NCBI RefSeq assembly: GCF_014204755.1
Contig: NZ_JACHLZ010000001.1
Location: forward strand, 434,001 to 498,000
Reading direction: 5' to 3'
Length of the DNA stretch: 64,000 bases
DNA from: Brachybacterium aquaticum
GTDB taxonomy: Bacteria > Actinomycetota > Actinomycetes > Actinomycetales > Dermabacteraceae
Numbering within the stretch: the first letter of the stretch is position 1; each line of letters opens with the position of its first letter. The notes below the pieces were generated by a model. The model was not told the DNA's origin. It saw nothing but the letters and a program-made list of their open reading frames with translations, and made no database searches. Of the stretch, positions 57,508 through 64,000 are shown one piece after another. Made by a program: the position numbers and the translations under genes.

Positions 57508-57513
57508 CACGAT
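57508..57513 (+). promoter_or_regulatory. -10 hexamer CACGAT, leaderless promoter of the threonine/serine exporter
   Basis: CACGAT ends 6 bases before the GTG at 57520. Confidence 0.5.
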
Positions 57514-57519
57514 CGGTCC

Positions 57520-59016
57520 GTGCCCACCGACTCCGCCCGGCTCCATGCCGTGTTCGACCTCGCGATGAGGATCGGGGAGGGCCTGCTCACCAACGGCGCC
57601 GCCGCGTCCGAGGTCACCGCCACCGTGCTGCGTGTGACCAGCTCCTCGGGTCTGCGCAACGTCTCGGTGCAGGTCACCTTCAACGAGGTCACGATCTCCT
57701 ACCTCGCCGACGAGTCCGCGATGCCCTTCACCAGGGTCCGCTCCGCGAGCGCCCGCGTGCAGGACTTCGACCGTCTCGCCGCCTTCGAGGACATCTCCCA
57801 CCAGTACCTCGCCGGTGAGCTGTCGCTGGACGAGGCCCGTCGCCGCGCCTCCGCGATCCCGCAGCGCCCGCCGCTGTACCGCCTCGCGCTCGTGGTCGCG
57901 GGCTTCGCGGTGATGGGCGGGGCGGCCGCGCTCGGCTTCGGCGCCGGCAGTCTGGTGGTGCTCGCCGCGACCCTCGCCGCCGGACTGCTGATCGCCGCCG
58001 GCGAGCTGCTGGCCCGCTGGAACATCCCCCTGTTCTACAGCCAATTCCTCGGCGGTTTCGTCGCCGTCGGCGTCGCCGTGCTCGTCGCCCTCATCGACCC
58101 GTCGGTGAACTCCTCCATCGTGGTGGTCTCCTGCATCATCGTGCAGCTGGCGGGGTTGAGCTCCATCAGCGCCGTGCAGGACGCGGTCACCGGCTGGTAC
58201 GTCACCGCCGCCGGGCGGATCCTCGAGACGCTCATGCTCACCGTCGGCATCGTCGCCGGGGTGCGGGCCGGGCTGATGCTCGCCGTCGCGATCGGGGCGG
58301 ACATCTCCGTCACCGCCGCGATGCCGCTGACCCTCACCACCGTGGTCGTCGTGATCATCTCCGGCCTCGGGATGGGGCTCGGCTACGGGGTCGGCACCCA
58401 GACCCCGGCCCGGCTGCTGCTCACCGCGTCCCTGGTCGCCGCGGGCTCGGGCCTGGTCGCCCACCTCCTGGCCGGGGTGGGCCTGGACCGGCCCGTGGCC
58501 GTGGGCGTCTCCGCCTTCGCCTCGGGCCTGATTGCCACCGCGCTCGCCGACCGGGTCCGCGCCCCCTCCCTCGTCTTCGTCATGGCCGGGGTGATCCCGC
58601 TGGTGCCGGGCAGCCGCATCTACCGCGGCCTGCTGGGCCTCGGGGACGACCTCCAGGTCGGCGTCGCCGAGCTGCTCGGCGCGGGCGAGGTCGCGGTGTC
58701 GATCGCGGCCGGCGTCGTGCTCGGCCAGTTGCTCGCCGCGCGGATCATGCCCTACTTCCGCCGCAGCGGCATCGCCTACACCCCGGCGATCTCCTCGCCG
58801 TTCACCACCCTGCGCCGTCGCCGACTCTCCCTCGGCTCGCGCTCGATGCGGCGACGTCACGGCGCTCCGGTCATCGAGGCGTCTACGATGACCGGTGAGA
58901 TGACAGCGCTGTCCCCGGCCATGTTCGAGGATCCGTCCCTGCTCGATGACCTCGAGCCGCCGCCGGACCTCGAGGACGGTCCTCGGCGGCGACCCACGGA
59001 CGAGGAGACCCCATGA
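57520..59016 (+). CDS. ThrE-family threonine/serine exporter
   Basis: The protein has 498 residues. The N-terminal 125 or so residues are the soluble ThrE domain (GEGLLTNGAAASEVTATVLRV pattern and VSVQVTFNEVTISYL); ten transmembrane helices follow in two blocks of five, the second with AGVIPLVPGSRIYRGL, typical of ThrE_2. It probably exports threonine and serine across the cytoplasmic membrane. The C-terminal 90 residues are hydrophilic. Its stop overlaps the next start by ATGA, coupling it to a lactonase. The leaderless promoter fixes the GTG. Confidence 0.88.
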   Translation: MPTDSARLHAVFDLAMRIGEGLLTNGAAASEVTATVLRVTSSSGLRNVSVQVTFNEVTISYLADESAMPFTRVRSASARVQDFDRLAAFEDISHQYLAGELSLDEARRRASAIPQRPPLYRLALVVAGFAVMGGAAALGFGAGSLVVLAATLAAGLLIAAGELLARWNIPLFYSQFLGGFVAVGVAVLVALIDPSVNSSIVVVSCIIVQLAGLSSISAVQDAVTGWYVTAAGRILETLMLTVGIVAGVRAGLMLAVAIGADISVTAAMPLTLTTVVVVIISGLGMGLGYGVGTQTPARLLLTASLVAAGSGLVAHLLAGVGLDRPVAVGVSAFASGLIATALADRVRAPSLVFVMAGVIPLVPGSRIYRGLLGLGDDLQVGVAELLGAGEVAVSIAAGVVLGQLLAARIMPYFRRSGIAYTPAISSPFTTLRRRRLSLGSRSMRRRHGAPVIEASTMTGEMTALSPAMFEDPSLLDDLEPPPDLEDGPRRRPTDEETP

Positions 59017-60101
59017 CCGATCCCGCACTGCTCGCCGTCGGCGGCTACTCCCGCAGCGGCTCCGGACGCGGCCCCGGGATCGAGCTGCTGCGCCTCGCTC
59101 CCTCCGGCGACGGCCTCGCAGTGGAGCGCCTCGCCACGGCGGACCTGCCCGACCCGTCGTTCGTGCTGTGGAGCCCGGACGGCGCGCTCCTGCACGCCGT
59201 GCTCGAGACCGACCCCACGCGGGTGGTCACCCTCCGCGTCGCCCCCGACGGCTCGTCGGCCGACGTCGTCGCCGACCTCGAGATCACCGGCTCCGGAGGC
59301 TGCCACCTCGCCTACGGCCGCGACCCCGGCACGCTGCTGGTCGCCCAGTACGGCTCCGGCTCCGTGGCGACGCTGCGCCTGGACGAGGACGGGCTGCCCG
59401 CCGAGCAGATCGACGTGGACGACCACCACGAGCTGTTCGAGGGCGCCGCCGCCAGGGACCCCCACCCGCACCAGATCGTCGCCCTGCCCGGCGCGGAGGC
59501 GCTCGCCGTCCCGGACCTGGGCCTGGACCGGGTGCTGCTGTACCGCCAGGGCGTCGGCGGGATGATCGACCTCGACGGCGAGATCGTGTTCAGCCGCGGC
59601 ACCGGCCCCCGCCACCTCGCCGCCGACCACGAGTCCGAGCAGCTGCACATCTCCTGCGAGCTCTCCGGCATGGTCGCCACCGCCGTCCGCGTCGCCGAGG
59701 AGACCACCAGCCGCTCCGCCCCCGCGGTGATGCCCGCGGCGCCGCGCCGCTGGAGCGTGCGCTCCATGGTCCCCGCCAGCGGCCGGGACGGCGAGAACGC
59801 TGTCAGCCACCTCGAGCTCTCGGCCGACGAGTCCGTGCTCCTGGTCGCCAACCGCGGACCGGACACCATCTCCCTGCTGTCGCTGACCCCGATGCGGCCC
59901 CTGCTGGTCTCCGAGGTCGAGGTCGGCGCGCATCCCCGCCACTTCACCCAGCTCGACGGCACCCCGCTCGGCGACCTCGTGCTCGTCGCGTCACAGGAGG
60001 GTGACCGGATCGACGTGCTGCTCCGCCGCGGCGACGAGCTGGAGGTCGCGGGGGAGCCGATCCCGGCCCCGTCGGCCGCCTGCCTGGCCGTAAGGCCCTG
60101 A
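59013..60101 (+). CDS. Lactonase family (7-bladed beta-propeller) protein
   Basis: The protein has 362 residues of repeating beta blades, with YGRDPGTLLVAQYGSGSVATL-, DPHPHQIVALPG- and SHLELSADESVLLVANRG-like blades that match the PF10282 lactonase family (6-phosphogluconolactonase type). A cytoplasmic sugar lactonase role is the family expectation, but many members are untested. It is coupled to the exporter gene by ATGA and followed by a hairpin terminator. Confidence 0.85.
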   Translation: MTDPALLAVGGYSRSGSGRGPGIELLRLAPSGDGLAVERLATADLPDPSFVLWSPDGALLHAVLETDPTRVVTLRVAPDGSSADVVADLEITGSGGCHLAYGRDPGTLLVAQYGSGSVATLRLDEDGLPAEQIDVDDHHELFEGAAARDPHPHQIVALPGAEALAVPDLGLDRVLLYRQGVGGMIDLDGEIVFSRGTGPRHLAADHESEQLHISCELSGMVATAVRVAEETTSRSAPAVMPAAPRRWSVRSMVPASGRDGENAVSHLELSADESVLLVANRGPDTISLLSLTPMRPLLVSEVEVGAHPRHFTQLDGTPLGDLVLVASQEGDRIDVLLRRGDELEVAGEPIPAPSAACLAVRP

Positions 60102-60131
60102 GGACGGGCCGTCCGGCCCTGAGGGAGGGGC

Positions 60132-60156
60132 GCGGGGACCATCCCGTGGTCCCCGC
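60132..60156 (+). terminator. 10-bp hairpin terminator after the lactonase gene
   Basis: GCGGGGACCA pairs with TGGTCCCCGC around TCCCG, 30 bases past the stop. Confidence 0.8.
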
Positions 60157-60181
60157 TGGACCCTCTTGTCGGATCGACGGT

Positions 60182-60187
60182 TAGACT
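60182..60187 (+). promoter_or_regulatory. -10 hexamer TAGACT of galK
   Basis: TAGACT predicts a start near 60194 and a leader of about 63 nt that ends in GGAAGGA before the galK ATG. Confidence 0.5.
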
Positions 60188-60256
60188 CTGCGTCGCCTCG
60201 CCGAGCATCGCGACCCCGTGCCGCGCCCGGCCACCCGTTCCGGAAGGACCGCCCCG

Positions 60257-61477
60257 ATGACCCCTGCCGCCGACACCACCCCGCTGCTCTCCGCCGCTCC
60301 GGAGCGCTCCGCGGCCGCCGAGCGCGCCGCCCAGCTGTTCGAGGAGTCCTTCGGGTACGCGCCCGACGGGGTGTGGTCCGCGCCCGGCCGGGTCAACATC
60401 ATCGGCGAGCACGTGGACTACCAGGACGGGCTCTGCCTGCCCATGGCGATCTCGCACCGCTGCTTCGCGGCCGCGGCCCGCACCCCCACCTCCCGGCTGC
60501 GCCTGCGCTCCGCCCAGGACGACCTCGTGCTGGACCTCGATGCCTCCGCGCTCGAGCCCGGCGCCGTCGAGGGCTGGCCCGCCTACGTCGCCGGCGTCCT
60601 GTGGGCGCTGCGCCCCTTCATCTCCGGCGCCGTCACCCAGGGCATGGACATCATGATCGACGGGCAGGTGCCGCTCGGCGCTGGCCTGTCCTCCTCCGCC
60701 GCGCTCGAGTGCGCCGCCGCCGAGGCGATCGAGGCGCTGCTGACCCTCGGCACCACGCCGCTGGACCGGGTGCGCGCCGCGATCACCGCCGAGACCGACT
60801 TCGCCGGCGCCTCCACCGGGGGCCTGGACCAGTCCGCCTCGGTCCTCTCCCGCGAGGGCCACGCCCTGTTCCTGGACTGTCGCGACTTCTCCACCCGCGC
60901 GGTGCCGTGGGACCTCGCCTCCCAGGGCCTCGCGCTGCTGATCACCGACACCCGCGCCGAGCACTCCCACGTGGACGGCGAGTACACCGCCCGCCGTGCG
61001 GACAGCGAGCGCGCCGCCGAGGCGCTCGGCGTGCCGACCCTGCGCGACGCCGACCCGTCGCAGCTGGACGAGCTGCTGGGCCGGATCGACGACGAGGTGG
61101 TGCGCCGTCGCGCCCGCCACGTCATCACCGAGATCCAGCGGGTCCGCGACGTCGACGCGCTGCTCGCCTCCGGCACCGTCCGCGCCCACGTCTCCGAGAT
61201 CGGCGCGCTGCTGAACGCCTCCCACGACTCGCTGCGAGGCGACTACGAGGTCACGGTCCCGCAGCTCGACCTCGCGGTGGACACCGCCCGCGCGGCCGGC
61301 GCCCACGGCGCCCGCATGACCGGCGGCGGCTTCGGCGGCTCCACCATCGCCCTGGTCGAGGCGGACGCCGCCGCGCAGGTCGCCGAGCAGATCGCCGCCG
61401 CGTTCGCCGAGGCCGGCTTCAGCGCCCCGCAGTTCTTCCTGGCCCTGCCGTCGGAGGGTGCGGGACAGGACCGCTGA
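60257..61477 (+). CDS. galK: Galactokinase
   Basis: The protein has 406 residues of the GHMP kinase family. The galactokinase signature PGRVNIIGEHVDYQDG, the ATP loop VPLGAGLSSSAALE and the C-terminal MTGGGFGGSTIALV are all present. It phosphorylates galactose with ATP. GGAAGGA is 8 bases before the ATG; an upstream in-frame ATG at 60218 is less likely. No galT or galE lies nearby. Its 3' end overlaps the convergent adenosine deaminase gene by 59 bases. Confidence 0.93.
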   Translation: MTPAADTTPLLSAAPERSAAAERAAQLFEESFGYAPDGVWSAPGRVNIIGEHVDYQDGLCLPMAISHRCFAAAARTPTSRLRLRSAQDDLVLDLDASALEPGAVEGWPAYVAGVLWALRPFISGAVTQGMDIMIDGQVPLGAGLSSSAALECAAAEAIEALLTLGTTPLDRVRAAITAETDFAGASTGGLDQSASVLSREGHALFLDCRDFSTRAVPWDLASQGLALLITDTRAEHSHVDGEYTARRADSERAAEALGVPTLRDADPSQLDELLGRIDDEVVRRRARHVITEIQRVRDVDALLASGTVRAHVSEIGALLNASHDSLRGDYEVTVPQLDLAVDTARAAGAHGARMTGGGFGGSTIALVEADAAAQVAEQIAAAFAEAGFSAPQFFLALPSEGAGQDR

Positions 61478-62549
61478 GCCAGTCCTCCACCCCCGCCAGC
61501 AGCCGGCGGCGCACGTCCTTCGGCGCCGCGGACAGGCGGATGGAGGACGCCGCGAGACCGGCCAGCGCCCGGTCGTCAAGGCCCATCCGGCGCGCGGTCT
61601 CGTACTGGTCGAGCAGCCGGCTGCCGAAGAGCAGCGGGTCGTCGGCCCCGAGCGCGATCTGCGCCCCCGCGGCGAGCATCCGCGCGAGCGGCACGTCCTC
61701 GGCCCGCTCGACCACGCCGAGGGACGCGTTCGAGGCCGGGCACAGCTCGAAGCCGATCCCGGCGTCCACCACCCGGGCCAGCAGCTCCGGGTCCTCGGCG
61801 GCGCGCACCCCGTGACCGAGCCGGTCCGGGTGCAGCGACTCGACGACGTCCCGCACGTGGGAGGGGCCCAGCAGCTCCCCGCCGTGGGGGACGGACAGCA
61901 GCCCCGCCGAGCGGGCGATCCGGAACGCGCCGGCGAACTCGCCGGTGACCCCGCGCCGCTCGTCGTTGGACAGCCCGAAGCCGACCACCACCCCGGCATG
62001 CAGCGCCGCGAGACGGGCGAGGGTCCGCGCATCCATCGGATGCCGGGTGCGGGAGGCGGCGATGACGATGCCGACGCTCACCCCGGTCTCCGCCTCCGAG
62101 CGCCGCGCCTGGTCCAGCACGATCTCGATCGCTGGGGTCAGCCCGCCCAAGAACGGGGCGTAGCTGGTGGGATCCACCTGCAGCTCGAGCCGGCCCGAGC
62201 CCTCGGCCGCGTCGTCCTCCACCGCCTCGTGGAGGATCCGCCGCATCGCCGCCTCGGAGTCGACCACGGCGCGGGCCGTGTCGTACTGCCGCTGGAAGCG
62301 GAACCAGCCGCGCCGGGTCGGCTCGACCTGCAGGGCGACGTCGTCCGTGAGCGAGCGGGGCAGGCGCATCCGCCGCTCTTCCGCGAGCGCCCACAGCGTC
62401 TCCGGGCGCATGGACCCCGTGAAGTGCAGGTGCAGATGCGCCTTGGGCAGCAGGCGCAGGTCCCGGCCCGACGTCGCCTCCGGCGCGGCGGGCGCGCCGG
62501 ACCCGGCGGCAGCGTGTTGCGCGCCCGGCCCGGCGGGGGAGGGGCTCAT
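61419..62549 (-). CDS. add: Adenosine deaminase
   Basis: The protein has 376 residues. The zinc motif is [14 protein letters not shown] (HxH), the actinobacterial variant of the HxHLxGS motif; VPHGGE holds the third His and catalytic Glu, LGHGVRA another His, and ADDPLLFG the zinc Asp. It deaminates adenosine to inosine in purine salvage. The N-terminal 26 residues are a Pro/Ala/Gly-rich extension. The ATG overlaps the aminotransferase stop (ATGA), so the two form an operon. The last 20 codons lie inside galK. Confidence 0.88.
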   Translation of the reverse strand: MSPSPAGPGAQHAAAGSGAPAAPEATSGRDLRLLPKAHLHLHFTGSMRPETLWALAEERRMRLPRSLTDDVALQVEPTRRGWFRFQRQYDTARAVVDSEAAMRRILHEAVEDDAAEGSGRLELQVDPTSYAPFLGGLTPAIEIVLDQARRSEAETGVSVGIVIAASRTRHPMDARTLARLAALHAGVVVGFGLSNDERRGVTGEFAGAFRIARSAGLLSVPHGGELLGPSHVRDVVESLHPDRLGHGVRAAEDPELLARVVDAGIGFELCPASNASLGVVERAEDVPLARMLAAGAQIALGADDPLLFGSRLLDQYETARRMGLDDRALAGLAASSIRLSAAPKDVRRRLLAGVEDWLSGPVPHPPTAGPGRTAGR

Positions 62550-63772
62550 TCCGCCAGGAGCGCGGCCACCCGGGCGATGCCCTCGACGATGTCCTCGTCC
62601 CCGAGCGCGTAGGAGAAGCGCAGGTAGCCCGGGGCGCCGAAGGCCTCGCCCGGCACCGCTGCGACCTCGGCCTCCTCGAGGATCACGGTCGCGAGCTCGG
62701 TGGAGGTGGTGACCTTCTTCCCGCGGATCTCGCGGCCGAGCGCCCCGGAGACGTCCGGGAACACGTAGAACGCGCCGGTCGGGTTCGGGACCACGAAGCC
62801 GGGCACCTCGGAGAGCTTCTCGACGATCAGCTTGCGGCGGCGGTCGAAGGCGACGCGCATCTCCTCGACCGGCTCCGTCGGGCCCGTGAGGGCCGCGAGC
62901 GCCGCGCGCTGGGCGATGTTGTTGACGTGCGAGGTGAGGTGGGACTGGAGGTTCGTGGCGGCCTTGATGATGTCGGCCGGACCGACCATCCAGCCCACCC
63001 GCCAACCGGTCATCGCGAAGGACTTCGCGACCCCGCCGAGCAGGATCGTGGTGTCGGCGAGCTCGGGGACGGCCTTCAGCACGGAGGTGAAGGGCATGTC
63101 CTCGTAGGTGAGGGCCTGGTAGATCTCGTCGGTGATGACCCACAGGCCGTGCTCGAGCGCCCAGCGGCCGATCTCGGTGACCTGCTCGGGGGTGAGCACC
63201 GCGCCGGTCGGGTTGGAGGGGGAGCACAGCACGAGGGCACGGGTGGCCTCGGTGCGGGCGGCCTCGAGCTGCTCGACCGTGGGGACGTAGCCCTGGTTGG
63301 CGCCGGCGAGGACGGGCACCTCCTTCGCGCCGGTCTGGCGGATCGCCTCGGGGTAGGTGGTCCAGTACGGGGCGGGCAGCAGCACCTCGTCGCCCGGGTC
63401 GAGCACCGTGGCGAAGGCCTGGAAGACCGCCTGCTTGCCGCCGTTGGTGACCAGCACCTGGCTCGGCGCGATCGGAAGGCCCGTGGTCGCGCCGACGGAC
63501 GCGGCCAGCGCCTCGCGCAGCTCGGGCAGGCCCGGCGTCGCGGAATAGCGGTGGTTCTTCGGATCCTTCGCGGCCTCGACCGCGGCGTCCACGATGTGCG
63601 CGGGGGTGGGGAAGTCGGGCTCACCGGCGCCGAAGCCGATCACGGGCCGGCCGGCGGCCTTGAGCGCCTTGGCGGTCGCGTCCACGGCGAGGGTCGCCGA
63701 GGGCTCGATCGCGCCGATGCGCTGGGAGATGCGGGAGCGGGTGGCGGGGGTGCGGGCGTCGTCGGTGGTCAC
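62546..63772 (-). CDS. PLP-dependent aminotransferase, aspartate aminotransferase-like
   Basis: The protein has 408 residues of class I aminotransferases. [34 protein letters not shown] and the PLP lysine in [16 protein letters not shown] are seen. The close match to AspC-like enzymes suggests aspartate or alanine transamination. The GTG at 63772 is chosen because CACGAT ends 6 bases before it; the long open frame upstream to 63982 has no other support. It is the promoter-proximal gene of an operon with add. Confidence 0.9.
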   Translation of the reverse strand: MTTDDARTPATRSRISQRIGAIEPSATLAVDATAKALKAAGRPVIGFGAGEPDFPTPAHIVDAAVEAAKDPKNHRYSATPGLPELREALAASVGATTGLPIAPSQVLVTNGGKQAVFQAFATVLDPGDEVLLPAPYWTTYPEAIRQTGAKEVPVLAGANQGYVPTVEQLEAARTEATRALVLCSPSNPTGAVLTPEQVTEIGRWALEHGLWVITDEIYQALTYEDMPFTSVLKAVPELADTTILLGGVAKSFAMTGWRVGWMVGPADIIKAATNLQSHLTSHVNNIAQRAALAALTGPTEPVEEMRVAFDRRRKLIVEKLSEVPGFVVPNPTGAFYVFPDVSGALGREIRGKKVTTSTELATVILEEAEVAAVPGEAFGAPGYLRFSYALGDEDIVEGIARVAALLAE

Positions 63773-63778
63773 CCGCCT

Positions 63779-63784
63779 ATCGTG
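63779..63784 (-). promoter_or_regulatory. -10 hexamer CACGAT, leaderless promoter of the aminotransferase-add operon
   Basis: On the minus strand CACGAT is followed by 6 bases and the GTG at 63772. The same hexamer serves the exporter gene at 57508. Confidence 0.55.
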
Positions 63785-63939
63785 GCAGAGCGCGCGGCCC
63801 CTCGCCAGGACGCTCCTCCCTCGGACACGCGGACGCGGCGCGGCCGGGCGCCCGGGCTCGCCCGGGCCCGTCGGCCGACGGATGCGGGCCGACGGATGTG
63901 ATCTGGGCCCGCCGATTCGCACCAGGTCCCGGGGGCTTG

Positions 63940-63945
63940 TATGCT
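63940..63945 (+). promoter_or_regulatory. -10 hexamer TATGCT of a rightward gene beyond the window
   Basis: TATGCT on the plus strand predicts a start near 63952, but no frame or RNA is completed before the window ends. In many actinobacteria an aminotransferase of this type is divergent from tRNA-Trp and secE-nusG, so that is the likely cargo (inference). Confidence 0.45.
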
Positions 63946-64000
63946 GGACGCTGGTCGAAAGCGCGCAGGCCGGATCGGACACGTCCCAGGACGGATCCGC

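Overview
The window is chromosomal DNA of a very GC-rich Gram-positive bacterium (clearly over 70% GC by eye). Several genes point to Actinomycetota: the 32-residue ribosomal protein bS22, a PerM-like membrane protein beside purN-purH, DUF3017 and DUF4229 proteins, and a menaquinone plus system II cytochrome c maturation set. The overall gene set suggests Micrococcales, perhaps a Brachybacterium-like Dermabacteraceae; that rank is inference. Genes are tightly packed. I see no transposase, phage gene, CRISPR array or other obvious island.

Layout. 1-5.5 kb: tail of a ROK protein, a Gfo/Idh/MocA oxidoreductase, a dienelactone hydrolase, a ChaA-type antiporter, a lipoprotein and a small membrane protein. 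5.6-11.4 kb: SulP transporter, S9 peptidase, an alcohol dehydrogenase broken by an in-frame TAA, and a YkvI-type membrane protein. 11.6-14.9 kb: a metal P-type ATPase and its CopZ-like chaperone, divergent from a Crp/Fnr regulator, followed by tRNA-Arg(CCU). 15-24.5 kb: a MobA-nitrilase fusion, a CopC protein, a small MT0933-like protein, a DeoR regulator, a 1558-residue helicase-like protein that has lost its ATPase motifs, a coupled repeat protein, and proC. 24.5-32.2 kb: Trk potassium uptake, an AcuC-type deacetylase, two coupled GTPases and bS22. 32.3-39 kb: glutaredoxin, YceI with a divergent MarR regulator, and an operon of histidine phosphatase, TlpA, CcdA, ResB and CcsB. 39-49.6 kb: menA, menE, menB, menC, menD and menF, interrupted by an HtrA protease. 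49.7-55.4 kb: perM, purN, purH (behind a ZTP riboswitch) and ppk2. 55.5-64 kb: aspA, DUF3017, a threonine/serine exporter, a lactonase, galK, adenosine deaminase and an aminotransferase.

How the genes work together. The CcdA/ResB/CcsB/TlpA operon and the men genes supply the parts of an aerobic respiratory chain: cytochrome c haem ligation and menaquinone. PurN and PurH are folate-dependent purine enzymes, and the riboswitch ties PurH to the intermediate ZTP/ZMP. The Crp/Fnr protein has an FNR-like recognition helix, and a TGA-N6-TCA site sits at -41.5 of the inferred metal-efflux promoter, so a local metal or redox circuit is likely.

Two signals run across the whole window. First, 22 genes have a -10 hexamer (mostly TANNNT) ending 6-8 bases before the start codon, in 16 cases exactly 6, which predicts leaderless mRNAs. 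Second, the motif CGGCCGACGGGG (10-base core counted 36 times by hand on both strands, about 2 expected) is scattered through protein linkers, tails and intergenic DNA and is not explained by any gene function.
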